The notes beneath the pieces were generated by a model. That model saw nothing but the letters and a program-made list of their open reading frames with translations. It had not been told where the DNA came from and made no database searches. The translations under genes and the position numbers were made by a program. Shown piece by piece: positions 17,684-27,087 of a stretch of DNA of 64,000 nucleotides. The stretch spans positions 1 to 64,000 of the forward strand of contig NZ_JPOO01000003.1 of NCBI RefSeq assembly GCF_000733925.1, given 5' to 3'. The DNA is from Arenibacter algicola (GTDB lineage: Bacteria > Bacteroidota > Bacteroidia > Flavobacteriales > Flavobacteriaceae). Position 1 is the stretch's first letter. The number at the start of each line of letters is the position of its first letter.

Positions 17684-18334
17684 CTAACCATTTTTCAATA
17701 ATAAATAATAATCTCTTATTTTCTTATCAAATTTTTCAATGGCGTATCTCAAGGTTACCCGTGGCATTATAGCTGCGTATTTGTCTAGAAATGCTTTTAG
17801 TCTAGCCTCATCCCTTTTTCCGGCTTCCCTAACCCAACTTCCCACTGCTTTTTGTACATACTCGTTTGTATCGGTAACAAGAATTTCTGCTATGCCAAAG
17901 GTGTCTTCTATATCATTTTTACGAATAAAATAGTATGTGCTGACAATTGCCGTTCTTCTTTGCATGGCATCTTTGGATTTGGCCATATCATACAATGGAT
18001 TTCTGTCTTTATCGTACAAATAGCCTCCAACTACGTATGGGGCAGCTCTGTCTACCAATCCCCAATCGTTAATCCATTTGTGATTATTTATATATGCATT
18101 GTATATTTTTTTCTTCTCTACTAAAGTGGTCTTCTTATTTCGGGCTTTCCAATCTAAAATAGATATGGCACCAAGTCGGTGATCGTAATTATCAACTTTA
18201 AGTAATTTGACGACCTCGATCACTGGCATGGATTGAAATTCCTTTGCCAGAGAAAATATTTCCCGTTTAGGAATATTACCCGAATATTCCTGGCCAATAG
18301 TAATCAAAATGCCAATAAATTCCTTAGCGGTCAT
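17684..18334 (-). CDS. DNA alkylation repair protein (AlkD-like HEAT repeats)
   Basis: A 216-residue all-helical protein. AlkD-like features include LDWKARNKKT, NDWGLVDRAAPYVVGGYL (the W-x-x-x-D region of the DNA-binding groove), then helical repeats with RRTAIVSTYYFIRK, QKAVGSWVREAGK and RVTLRYAIEKF. AlkD is a glycosylase that removes bulky alkylated bases. It stands alone on the minus strand between two copies of one repeat unit, so its mobility as a block is possible but not shown. Confidence 0.88.
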   Translation of the reverse strand: MTAKEFIGILITIGQEYSGNIPKREIFSLAKEFQSMPVIEVVKLLKVDNYDHRLGAISILDWKARNKKTTLVEKKKIYNAYINNHKWINDWGLVDRAAPYVVGGYLYDKDRNPLYDMAKSKDAMQRRTAIVSTYYFIRKNDIEDTFGIAEILVTDTNEYVQKAVGSWVREAGKRDEARLKAFLDKYAAIMPRVTLRYAIEKFDKKIRDYYLLLKNG

Positions 18335-18991
18335 TTAATATGGTTTTGAGGATTACCCATACACTGGTTTTTAACATTATATATTGGAATCTTTAGGACT
18401 ACCTAAATATAGATAAAACTTAAACATGAAACATTTCATTACAAAAGGTATAGAACATTTTAATCGTACCGTCTTTTTATGGAACAGTGGGGTTCAAGCT
18501 TCAAATTTAGTTGGCAGTTGCAGTTTGCTGTGGGCGAAATGGGTTCAAGTTTCAATGTTCAAAGTTTCCCATGTTCAAAGTCTTGACCGGAGATTGAGCC
18601 TGCCTATCGGCTGACAGGCCTGCCCGGCGGCAGACGGGCGGAGTCGAAATCGGAGTTAGTTGTGAGTTCAAGGTTCAAATTTTTTATTGAGTTGGCAGTA
18701 GCAGTTTGCAGTGGGCGGAATGAGTTCAATGTTCAAAGTTGCACATGTTCAAAGTCTTGACCGGAGATTGAGCGGAGTCGAAATCGGAGTAGGGGAGGAC
18801 AGAAAGTCGGGCGCCATTTTGAGCTTATCTATCTTTAGTTCGAGTGAAATGGCCTTAGCCATTTTGTATCGAGAACGTGGCTAGAGTTAAAAACCAATAG
18901 CCAAAAGATAGTAGCCGCCCAAACAAGACTAGTTTCTTGACTCTTGTGGTCAAACGTTCTTGATTCCAGTCATTAATGACAACATATAAAC
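18335..18991. repeat. Two R units, one with a double nested hairpin
   Basis: No gene is seen. Two R units lie in tandem at about 18500-18686 and 18687-18800. In the first, the GAGC / GGAGTCG hairpin is split by two consecutive palindromic inserts (CTGCCTATCGGCTGACAGGC and CTGCCCGGCGGCAGACGGGC). In the second there is no insert. A hairpin at 18847-18864 (AAATGGC, CTTA, GCCATTT) followed by GTATCGAGAAC is a further dispersed repeat. Confidence 0.8.
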
Positions 18992-21256
18992 CTATAGCTT
19001 TATCGGCAATCTCGTAATCCTTTTGCCGGTCGCCATAAAAATAGCATTGCAAAGTGCTGGTATAAACGGGGGAACAGGGGGTTCCCCAACTCCTGTGGGT
19101 TTTTCCTCATTTTCTACAAAATGTACCGCCGTGTTGATGGGTGCATCTGTAATACGGGCCACAAGATAGTTGTTAAAATTGTCCTCCATAACGGCCCCAT
19201 TTTTCACATTTATCTCACTTTTCAAGGCCAAACTGGCACCAAAGGCAGCACCTCCCTCAAATTGGGCCCTTATCCTATCCGGATTCACCGGTACTCCACA
19301 ATCGATAGCAAAATGTACCATAGGTATTTTGATATTGTTGTTGTCATCTACCTCTACTTCCACTACGCAGGCTACATAGGTCAGAAAGCTCCTATGTGCA
19401 GCAAACCCCATTCCTTGACCTTTTGGTAAACTTTTGCCCCATCCCGATTTTTCCTTTGCCAATTGTACTACCTGTTTAAAACGTTGGGTATCACAAGGGT
19501 ATTCTGCCAAGGGTACGTTATAGTTGTTGAACCCTTCCACTAGTGCGGTAAAATCTATTTTGCGATCGCTCCCCAATAGGTCCAGCATATTGTCTATGGG
19601 ATCCATCTGTCTGGCCTGGGCCACTTGGTCAACTATGGAACCAATGGCAAAAGCATGGTTGATATTGTGGACAGATCGTAGCCACCCAATCCTGATCTGC
19701 GCTTTTGCATCCAAGGATTCACAGGATATATTATCAATTTCGAAGGGCATGTCCAGAACTCCCATGCATAATTCGTCCGATGAAGGTCCTGTGGCTTCGG
19801 CGCTGGCCGTACCTGAAATGGATGGAAAAGCCGTGCGGTGCACCCAGGAAGTGACCTTATTGTTTTTGTCGATACCGACTTTTATATGTTGTGCACAATT
19901 GGAATGGTAAAAATCGTGCTGAATGTCGTCTTCCCTGGTCCAAAGCAATTTTATGGGCGTATTCATTTCTTTTGAGATCAAGGCTGCTTCCACTACAAAA
20001 TCTGGTTTGGATTTACGGCCAAAGGCACTTCCCAATAGGGTAACGTTAATGGTAACTTCGGATTCCTCAATGCCCAAGGCTTCGGCAACGGCCTGCCGTA
20101 CCCATTGTGGAGACTGAACCGGGGCCCATATTTCGCAAGTACCATCAGCATTGTACCGGGCCACCGCGCATGGGGTCTCCATTGGGGAATGCGCCAAATG
20201 CGGGACCAAAAAATCGGACTCTATCACCTTTGCAGCCTCTCTTAAAGCTTTGGATGTAGAACCTAGTTGTCTCTTTACTTGGCCTTCTTTCTGAACGGAG
20301 CGTTGCATCTGTTCCATAAAGACGTTGGAGTCATAGCCGGCATTAATGCCCTTTTCCCAAACCACTTCCACGGCATCCCTTGCCTTTAATGCTGTCCATG
20401 TATTGTTGGCGACCACTACAATTCCGCCCAAGGGTGCATTAAAACCCATAGGAAAGGCGGTAGCCTCCATTTTGTATATTTTATCTACACCTTCAATTTT
20501 AGTGGCCTTGTCACTGTTGAACGATTGCAATCCCGCCCCGGCCTCCGGATTCCTTTTTATGACCGCTACCTTTAGATCCGGGATTTGCTTATCCAGTCCA
20601 TAGACTGCCTTCCCCGTTACGATATCCTCTAGGTCATAGATGACCGTTTCCTTGGAAATAAATTTAAAATCTTTCGAGTCCTTTAAAGTAACTTCACTTT
20701 CCTCAGGAATGTGCAGGGCTGCTGCTTTTTCGGCCAGATAGCCATATCCAAAACTCTTGCCAGAGCTGTGGACAATTTCATGATTTACGGCCTTGCATTC
20801 AGAAATATCTACTTGCCATTCCTGGGCCGCTGCCTGCATCAACATTAATTTCACTGTAGCACCAGCTACTCTTAAAGGTTGATAGAACATTCTTACACTA
20901 TAGGAACCGTCCGTATTTTGATCGCCATATTTTATATCCCCAACCGCCTGAATTATTTTTACTTTGGTCCAATCTGCTTCCATTTCATCGGCCATGACCA
21001 AGGGTAGGCTTGTTCTAATACCAGTACCCATTTCCGAGCGGTGGGCAATGAGTTGCACCTCCCCGGTTCCCAAAATCGTGATATATACGTTAGGAGCAAA
21101 AAGAGCGTCTTCCCGCCCGGTTAAAAAGGCATTTTTATCTTGCTTGCACCCCAAAGGAACGCCAAGGATCAAACCAGTGCTTCCCAAGGCCCCAATTTTC
21201 ACGAAATCTCTTCTACTAACTTTAAACAGTTTATTATTGGAAGGGTTTGGTTTCAT
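18992..21256 (-). CDS. Molybdopterin-binding subunit, xanthine dehydrogenase family (IorB-like)
   Basis: About 754 residues. It starts with a twin-arginine signal (VSRRDFVKIGALGSTGL) ending in a lipobox-like GC, so it is exported. The fold is an aldehyde oxidase/xanthine dehydrogenase Mo-hydroxylase: LGTGEVQLIAHRSEMGTG, LGSAFGRKS for cofactor binding, and GVGEPPVPP with the catalytic glutamate near the C-terminus. Such enzymes, with a small 2Fe-2S partner and no FAD subunit, hydroxylate aldehydes or N-heterocycles and pass electrons to a cytochrome. ATG 21256 is chosen; it lies one base after the partner's stop. Confidence 0.9.
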   Translation of the reverse strand: MKPNPSNNKLFKVSRRDFVKIGALGSTGLILGVPLGCKQDKNAFLTGREDALFAPNVYITILGTGEVQLIAHRSEMGTGIRTSLPLVMADEMEADWTKVKIIQAVGDIKYGDQNTDGSYSVRMFYQPLRVAGATVKLMLMQAAAQEWQVDISECKAVNHEIVHSSGKSFGYGYLAEKAAALHIPEESEVTLKDSKDFKFISKETVIYDLEDIVTGKAVYGLDKQIPDLKVAVIKRNPEAGAGLQSFNSDKATKIEGVDKIYKMEATAFPMGFNAPLGGIVVVANNTWTALKARDAVEVVWEKGINAGYDSNVFMEQMQRSVQKEGQVKRQLGSTSKALREAAKVIESDFLVPHLAHSPMETPCAVARYNADGTCEIWAPVQSPQWVRQAVAEALGIEESEVTINVTLLGSAFGRKSKPDFVVEAALISKEMNTPIKLLWTREDDIQHDFYHSNCAQHIKVGIDKNNKVTSWVHRTAFPSISGTASAEATGPSSDELCMGVLDMPFEIDNISCESLDAKAQIRIGWLRSVHNINHAFAIGSIVDQVAQARQMDPIDNMLDLLGSDRKIDFTALVEGFNNYNVPLAEYPCDTQRFKQVVQLAKEKSGWGKSLPKGQGMGFAAHRSFLTYVACVVEVEVDDNNNIKIPMVHFAIDCGVPVNPDRIRAQFEGGAAFGASLALKSEINVKNGAVMEDNFNNYLVARITDAPINTAVHFVENEEKPTGVGEPPVPPFIPALCNAIFMATGKRITRLPIKL

Positions 21257-21257
21257 A

Positions 21258-21719
21258 TTACACATTGTTTTTAGCAGCGTTCTTAATGGCACTTCTAATT
21301 CGGATATAAGTTCCACAGCGACAAATATTACCGGACATTGCCTGTTCTATGTCTGCGTCTGAAGGATTTCCGTTTTGTTCCAATAATGCTATGGCCGACA
21401 TGATTTGTCCACTTTGGCAAAATCCACATTGGGGAACGTTCTCAGCAATCCATGCTTTTTGTACAGGATGAAGTCCATCTTTTCCCACTCCTTCAATGGT
21501 GGTAATAGCTTTATCGTTGATTGCGGAAATTGGTAGGCTGCAAGACCTTATTGCTGTACCGTCTAAATGGACCGTACAAGATCCACATACGGCTATTCCA
21601 CAACCGTATTTGGTTCCGGTCAGCCCCAATTGATCACGAAGCGCCCATAATAATGGGGTGTCGGGAGCACATTCAATTGATACCTTTTGATTATTGATGT
21701 TTAAGGTGAATTTTTCCAT
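21258..21719 (-). CDS. [2Fe-2S] subunit of Mo-hydroxylase (IorA/CoxS-like)
   Basis: About 153 residues with two iron-sulfur domains. The plant-type cluster uses C40, C45, C48 and C60 (KYGCGIAVCGSCTV...SC). The second cluster uses C98, C101, C133 and C135 (PQCGFCQSG and NICRCGTY). It carries electrons from the molybdenum subunit encoded one base downstream. MEKFTLN at 21719 is preferred to an ATG ten codons upstream because family members begin directly with that strand. No FAD-subunit or MoCo chaperone gene is near. Confidence 0.92.
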   Translation of the reverse strand: MEKFTLNINNQKVSIECAPDTPLLWALRDQLGLTGTKYGCGIAVCGSCTVHLDGTAIRSCSLPISAINDKAITTIEGVGKDGLHPVQKAWIAENVPQCGFCQSGQIMSAIALLEQNGNPSDADIEQAMSGNICRCGTYIRIRSAIKNAAKNNV

Positions 21720-22280
21720 GGGCAATATCATTATTGATTTAATAACCATATGGCGACATGCAATAGAATAGGCTTATAAAGCCTTTTGTGTAGTTCTAAA
21801 AGGTTGATTTAGAATAGATTTGCCCCATATTAAGCATCAAGATAATAAATAAATCAATTGCTCAGGCTGCAATGCATAATTTATTCGTTACACAGTCATC
21901 TTGCTCTCGCTGGCCTATTATGGTACTATGCAGAAATAGGTTCAAGGTTCCATGTTCAAAGTCATAGCCGGAGATTGAGCCTAACAATTGGCAGACGGGC
22001 GTAGTCGAAATCGGACTTAGTTATGAGCTCAAAGTTCAAGGTTTTTATTGAGTTCGCAGTCTCAGTGGGCGGAATGGGTTCAAGGTTCAATGTTCAAAGT
22101 TTCCCATGTTCAAAGTCTTGACCGGAGATTGAGCGGAGTCGAAATCGGAGTAAGTTGTGAGTTCAAAGTTCAAGATTATTATTTAGTTGGCAGTTGCAGT
22201 TTGCAGTGGGCGGATTGGGTTCAAGGTTCAAAGTTCAAAGTCTTGACTGGAGATTGAGCCTACCTATCGGCAGACGGGCG

Positions 22281-22669
22281 TAGTCAAAATCGGATATAAT
22301 CATATGTTCAAACTCAAAGTCTCATCGAAGATTAAATGGTGTAGAAATCGAAGTAGGGGAGAGCTGAACCCAGGGATACTTCGCGCAGCGGTGCTGCGCC
22401 CTTAATGATACAAAAAAAGCTACTTTCCTTGGACTTGAGTTGGACGGACCTCCCCCCGGCTCCCTCCCAAGGAGGGGGAGTTATCGGAAATCGACGTTCC
22501 TCACATTATATAATAATTATTACTTTTTTTAAAGGCCTCCTACTTAATTTTCGCCTAGATGTGCTAACATAAGTATTAATATTGATGAGAATAAAGTCCC
22601 CCCTCCTTGGGAGGGGGTTAGGGGGAGGACTATATGGCAGGATGTTCATATCCACATCGTTGACCAGAG
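22281..22669. repeat. A unit, copy 1 (389 bp) with inverted-repeat element
   Basis: Starts TAGTCAAAATCGGATATAAT and ends GTTGACCAGAG. It holds a GCGCAGC/GCTGCGC hairpin at 22383-22399 and an inverted-repeat element at 22447-22629. The two arms of that element, about 33 bp (GACCTCCCCCC... and its mirror ...GGGGGAGGA), surround about 117 AT-rich bases. The arms contain CCCTCCCAAGGAGGGGGA and its complement. This resembles a MITE. Confidence 0.85.
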
Positions 22670-23006
22670 TCTAGCTACCGGCAGTCAGGCCTGCCCGGCG
22701 GCAGACGGGCGTAGTCGAAATCGGACTTAGTTATGAGCTCAAAGCTCAATGTTCAAGGTTTTTATTGAGTTGGCAGTGGCAGTTTGCAGTGGGCGCAATG
22801 GGTTCAAGGTTCAATGATCAAAGTTTACCATGTTCAAAGTCTTGACCGGAGATTCAGCGTAGTCGAAATCGGAGTAAGTTGTGAGTTCAAAGTTCAAGAT
22901 TATTATTTAGTTGGCAGTTGCAGTTTGCAGTGGGCGGATTGGGTTCAAGGTTTCCAATGTTCAAAGTCATAGCCGGAGATTGAGCCTAACAATCGGTAGA
23001 CGCGCG

Positions 23007-23394
23007 TAGTCAAAATCGGATATAATCATATGTTCAAACTCAAAGTCTCATCGAAGATTATATGGTGTAGAAATCGAAGTAGGGGAGAGCTGAACCCAGG
23101 GATACTTCGCGCAGCGGTGCTGTGCCCTTAATGATACAAAAAAAGCTACTTCCCTTGGACTTGAGTTGGACGGACCTCCCCCCGGCCCCCTCCCACGGAG
23201 GGGGAGTTGTCGGAAATTGACGCTTCTCATATTATATAAATGTTATTACTTTTTTTAAAGGCCTCCTACCTAATTTTCGCCTAGATGGCCTAACATAAGT
23301 ATTAATATTGATGAGAATAAAGTCCCCCTCCTTGGGAGGGGGTTAGGGGGAGGACTATATGGCAGGATGTTCATATCCACATCGTTGACCAGAG
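23007..23394. repeat. A unit, copy 2 (388 bp)
   Basis: Near-identical to copy 1, 726 bp downstream. Differences are scattered single bases, such as GCTGTGCC for GCTGCGCC and GGCCCCCTCCCACGGAGG in the left arm. Confidence 0.85.
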
Positions 23395-23416
23395 CCTAAC
23401 AATCGGTAGACGGGCG

Positions 23417-23804
23417 TAGTCAAAATCGGATATAATCATATGTTCAAACTCAAAGTCTCATCGAAGATTATATGGTGTAGAAATCGAAGTAGGGGAGAGC
23501 TGAACCCAGGGATACTTCGCGCAGCGGTGCTGCGCCCTTAATGATACAAAAAAAGCTACTTTCCTTGGACTTGAGTTGGACGGACCTCCCCCCGGCTCCC
23601 TCCCAAGGAGGGGGAGTTATCGGAAATCGACGTTCCTCACATTATATAATAATTATTACTTTTTTTAAAGGCCTCCTACTTAATTTTCGCCTAGATGTGC
23701 TAACATAAGTATTAATATTGATGAGAATAAAGTCCCCCTCCTTGGGAGGGGGTTAGGGGGAGGACTATATGGCAGGATGTTCATATCCACAAAGTTGACC
23801 CGAG
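23417..23804. repeat. A unit, copy 3 (388 bp)
   Basis: Starts 410 bp after copy 2 with only a 22-bp link between them, so copies 2 and 3 are in direct tandem. It agrees with copy 1 at places where copy 2 differs, which hints at gene conversion or unequal exchange. Confidence 0.85.
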
Positions 23805-24030
23805 TCTAGCTACCGGCAGTCAGGCCTGCCTGGCGGCAGACGGGCGGAGTCGAAATCGGAGTAAGTTGTGAGTTCATAGTTCAAGATTATTATTTAGTTG
23901 GCAGTTTGCAGTGGGCGGATTGGGTTCAAGGTTCAAAGTTCAAAGTCCTGACCGGAGATTGAGCCTAATAATCGGCAGACGGGCATCATACTCGTGCCAG
24001 TAAAGGGGCATTGTTTGCCCGATGCATTTT

Positions 24031-25134
24031 TTATTCAGAAGTTTTTCCCTTATCCTCAGAATACACTTTCTTCATCACCTCGATTTTACCTTCATCCTCT
24101 GCTATGGCATGGGTGGTAAACATCATTACTCCGGTCGATTTCCCTGCTAAACCGCCACGCAATACCGTTTCAAAGGCTTCTTTGGTAACAATGCCAGGTT
24201 CATTGTAGGCCTGGACAATGGGCCATATTTTGGGGTAGGTACCATCTTCATCATCTATCTTTTTGCTAAACCATTCTATGTTCTCCTGCACCCAACTGGG
24301 GGCTCTTCCCATTCTTTGGTGGTAGACCATTGGAGAAAAAACATCTACGGTTTTCTTTAAAAGATCATAATCCAAACCCAGAATACGTTCCCTGGCGCCA
24401 TTAAATTCTTCGTCGTCCCAAGGACAATGATAAAGGCCAAGTAGGGCATTGGGTTTAATTTCGGTCATAATACTCTTCATATTGGCAGTCCAATCATAAA
24501 TAACTTCGCAACGCCATTTTCGCCATACAGTATTGTGGTTTTTAAGGATATATTCTGCCTTTTCAGGAGTGGTGGCATCTGGCAAACGGATATTGTTATC
24601 CTTTGAAAAGCTATTTAGACAATGCCTACAAAAGCAAGTTTCTGGCAAAATGGGTTCCGGGTCCTCAAATTGGGCGTGCCAGTGCACATAATCCATCCAG
24701 ACCCCATCCAGATCATATTCCAGAAGTAAGTCGCGCAGCTGGTCGAAACGATATTTTCTAAAACCGGGTTCGGTAGGGCAGGCCCCCATAAACCAGGTGG
24801 CGGCTTCAACTCTTTCTCCTTTCTCATTTACGGCCCAAGCCTCTGGATGGGTATCCACATAACCTTTTCCGTTCAAAGTGGCAAATTCGGCATAAACCCG
24901 TGCTCCTTCAGCCCTTGCGCGGATAATCATATCCTCATTAAGGGATCCACTGTGAACAAATATGGCATTTACCCCAAGGTCGTTGAGCTTATACCCTTTG
25001 TCCCATAGAGGTTTGGGATTCCCATAGACACCCTTTATCTCTATGTTTTTAGTGGAGGATGACCCACAGGAGACAAGTCCGATCACGGAGAAAAGCAATA
25101 GGTATATACATCGGAATTTTAAGTTGGAGGTCAT
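24031..25134 (-). CDS. Lipoprotein, putative glycoside hydrolase-like TIM barrel (GHL6-type)
   Basis: A 367-residue lipoprotein (signal 1-22, lipobox VSC, then GSSS). GVNAIFVHSGSL, ARVYAEFATLNGKGY, and YDLDGVWMDYVHWHA give a TIM-barrel pattern with the aspartate pair of GHL-type hydrolases. The CFCRHCLNSF cysteine motif next to it is common in this group. VFSPMVYHQRMGR and VMMFTTHAIAEDEGK complete the barrel. It probably acts on an extracellular carbohydrate, but no catalytic test is possible from sequence. It heads a minus-strand run with the YiaK-like gene. Confidence 0.72.
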   Translation of the reverse strand: MTSNLKFRCIYLLLFSVIGLVSCGSSSTKNIEIKGVYGNPKPLWDKGYKLNDLGVNAIFVHSGSLNEDMIIRARAEGARVYAEFATLNGKGYVDTHPEAWAVNEKGERVEAATWFMGACPTEPGFRKYRFDQLRDLLLEYDLDGVWMDYVHWHAQFEDPEPILPETCFCRHCLNSFSKDNNIRLPDATTPEKAEYILKNHNTVWRKWRCEVIYDWTANMKSIMTEIKPNALLGLYHCPWDDEEFNGARERILGLDYDLLKKTVDVFSPMVYHQRMGRAPSWVQENIEWFSKKIDDEDGTYPKIWPIVQAYNEPGIVTKEAFETVLRGGLAGKSTGVMMFTTHAIAEDEGKIEVMKKVYSEDKGKTSE

Positions 25135-25255
25135 ACCGTTTAATTTTGGACAATCAATTTACAACTTCCCGCAAAATATTGTTGCATAAATTGACGCGAT
25201 AAAAATGCGATTCAACCTAAAATAGATGTATTTCGTCGGCAAAGGAGCAGAAAAC

Positions 25256-25963
25256 CTATTTTATGCCCCCAAAAGCCCCAAAACACATATTCTTATGCAA
25301 TATCTCCACCTTGCTGAAGCCTAGCTTTTTCATAAGGTCTAGCTGATAGTTCATGGATCTTGGGGAATCCTCTTTGTCCACATAATCCAGCACTTTTTTT
25401 CTGTAGTCCTCTCCGCCCAATTCCTCTAAATAGTCCCCATATCTTTCCCAGGTATAGTCATTGAGTATTTCGGTGTCCTGGGTAATCAGGTCAGAAATCA
25501 TAAAGCAGCCTCCTGGCTTTAGCAGGCCATATATCTTTTTAAAGGTTGTCTCCCAATCTTGATCGTCCCTTAAATGATGCAGTACGGCCCCTGCCAAAAT
25601 AATATCGAAATGGTTTTGTTTTAGAGGTACCTCCCTAATATCTCCCTTTACCACATGTACATTTTTATTGGTCTGTTCAGATACCCTTTCGTAGGCCTTG
25701 TCCAACATAGGATCACTTAGGTCTACCAAGGTACATTCCAAGTTGGGGAGCTTGGAGAGCATTTTTAGGGAATAGTTTCCCGCGCCACATCCAATGTCCA
25801 ATAATTGCTCCGCATTGGGAACTATTCTTCTGGCCGCTTCGGTAATCAACTCCAAGGAAATTTTGGCGTCGATAGTAGTAAGTTGCCCAGTATCCACATT
25901 GGAGAAGCGCTCCACATCCTTGTCGAACCGTTCCCTGATTTCCGCTACGCTGGATTTTTTCAT
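25256..25963 (-). CDS. Class I SAM-dependent methyltransferase
   Basis: A 235-residue cytosolic protein. The SAM-binding motif I is LLDIGCGAGNYS (from residue 54). Later motifs are CTLVDLSDPML, VVKGDIREVPL, DIILAGAVLHHL and GGCFMISDLIT. These fit the UbiE/MenG-like superfamily of small-molecule methyltransferases. The 29-base gap to the YiaK-like gene suggests one transcript. The target is unknown. Confidence 0.88.
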   Translation of the reverse strand: MKKSSVAEIRERFDKDVERFSNVDTGQLTTIDAKISLELITEAARRIVPNAEQLLDIGCGAGNYSLKMLSKLPNLECTLVDLSDPMLDKAYERVSEQTNKNVHVVKGDIREVPLKQNHFDIILAGAVLHHLRDDQDWETTFKKIYGLLKPGGCFMISDLITQDTEILNDYTWERYGDYLEELGGEDYRKKVLDYVDKEDSPRSMNYQLDLMKKLGFSKVEILHKNMCFGAFGGIK

Positions 25964-25992
25964 TCTTGTAAAGTATATTTTTCCCTAATTTG

Positions 25993-27012
25993 TTATGATT
26001 CGGACAGGGTCATTATCTTCTCCCAAACACTTTCGCTAACGGGCATCCCGTTCTTTAAATTTTCTTCCCTGGTAAGGGCACTCCTTTCCCCGGGAAAATA
26101 TATCTTATCTCCGGCCTGCATGGGTTCCACGTCATGGGTATAGTCGATAATTTCGTTTAACAGTTTTTCCTGCAGTGCCTTGTCGTGAAATACTTCTTGG
26201 TAAATGCAGAGGTATACCTGGGAAATCCCGGTTTCAAAATCTTTTTGCCCAACCTTATAGGTAGAATTTCCGGCGGACAAAAGGGTGGCCAACATATCCA
26301 AAATTATGGACAGGGCGGAACCTTTCCAATAGCCTATAGGGAGACCACGTTCCTTTACCGTAATTTTCTCCGGATCGTTGGACAGTTCGTCATTGGCATC
26401 CCAGCCTCCTGGAAAGGGAAGTTTTTTGCCCCTAAGTTTATAGTCGTTGATCTTCCCAAAAGCGAACTGGGAAATGGCCATATCCAATACTACATTTCCT
26501 CCTTTCCTTGGTATGGATACAATGAACGGGTTGTTGCCAATTCGACTGTCCTTACCGCCCCAAGGTGGCATATTGGGTTGAGTGTTGGTAAATAGAATGG
26601 AAATGCAACCGGCATCCGCAGCCAGTTGTCCGTAGGTGCCGCCGCGCATCCAGTGATTGGTGTTGCGCAATGCAACTAGGCCCATTCCGTGTGTTTTGGC
26701 CAGTTCTACGGCGCGCTTGGCGCACTTGGTAGCATTGATGATGCCCGGACCATAATTCCCGTCCCAACGTTCTATACTGCCAAAGGATTCGACTTTTTCT
26801 GCTTCTGCATTAATTTTAACGCTACCGTTTTTCACATATTCCAAAAATAGGGGCACACGGTTTATGCCATGGGAATTTACCCCGGCCAAGGTACTCTCGG
26901 TATAGGTTTGGGCCAATAATTGGGCCTTTTCCTGGGTGAACTTATATTTTAAGAACAGTTTGTAGAGTACATCCTGCATGTGTTGGGAGGTAATTTGCAT
27001 GGTATTTTTCAT
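25993..27012 (-). CDS. YiaK-like 2,3-diketo-L-gulonate reductase (Ldh family)
   Basis: A 339-residue NAD(P)-dependent dehydrogenase of the malate/L-lactate/ureidoglycolate (LDH2) family. It follows E. coli YiaK closely in motifs: AGVNSHGINRVP, GLVALRNTNHWMRGGTYG (catalytic histidine region), MPPWGGKDSRIGNNP, and GYWKGSALSIILDM(L/I)ATLLS. YiaK reduces 2,3-diketo-L-gulonate or oxidises 3-dehydro-L-gulonate in sugar-acid use. The length (about 335) is normal. A second ATG four codons in (27000) may be the true start. It supports a sugar-acid theme in this region, but no kinase or transporter lies near. Confidence 0.87.
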   Translation of the reverse strand: MKNTMQITSQHMQDVLYKLFLKYKFTQEKAQLLAQTYTESTLAGVNSHGINRVPLFLEYVKNGSVKINAEAEKVESFGSIERWDGNYGPGIINATKCAKRAVELAKTHGMGLVALRNTNHWMRGGTYGQLAADAGCISILFTNTQPNMPPWGGKDSRIGNNPFIVSIPRKGGNVVLDMAISQFAFGKINDYKLRGKKLPFPGGWDANDELSNDPEKITVKERGLPIGYWKGSALSIILDMLATLLSAGNSTYKVGQKDFETGISQVYLCIYQEVFHDKALQEKLLNEIIDYTHDVEPMQAGDKIYFPGERSALTREENLKNGMPVSESVWEKIMTLSES

Positions 27013-27087
27013 TTGTTTTAAGGTTGATTAAAGTAGGGATAACATCCCGCTTGCTACTGTTATTTCATGTGTATTATTAGCTTTGGC

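Larger units (their letters stand above)
21720..24030. repeat. 2.1-kb tandem repeat array (R and A units)
   Basis: No gene is supported. From about 21930 to 23990 the sequence is built of R units (about 133-180 bp, GTTCAAGG-rich, with the GAGATTGAGC...GGAGTCGAAATC hairpin) and three A units of about 388 bp. The order is R-R-A, R-R-A, A, R. The A units are listed separately. Short open frames inside it run across repeat borders, differ between copies and match nothing. Confidence 0.88.

Noticed and set aside
19121..20603. Plus-strand frames inside the molybdenum subunit gene
   Set aside because: They lie opposite a clear family gene and show no domain.
22048..22972. Small proteins read from the repeat array
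   Set aside because: The frames are made of repeat units, differ between copies and lack any start signal or family.
21930..23990. CRISPR array
   Set aside because: Repeats are 130-390 bp, spacers are not uniform, and there are no cas genes.
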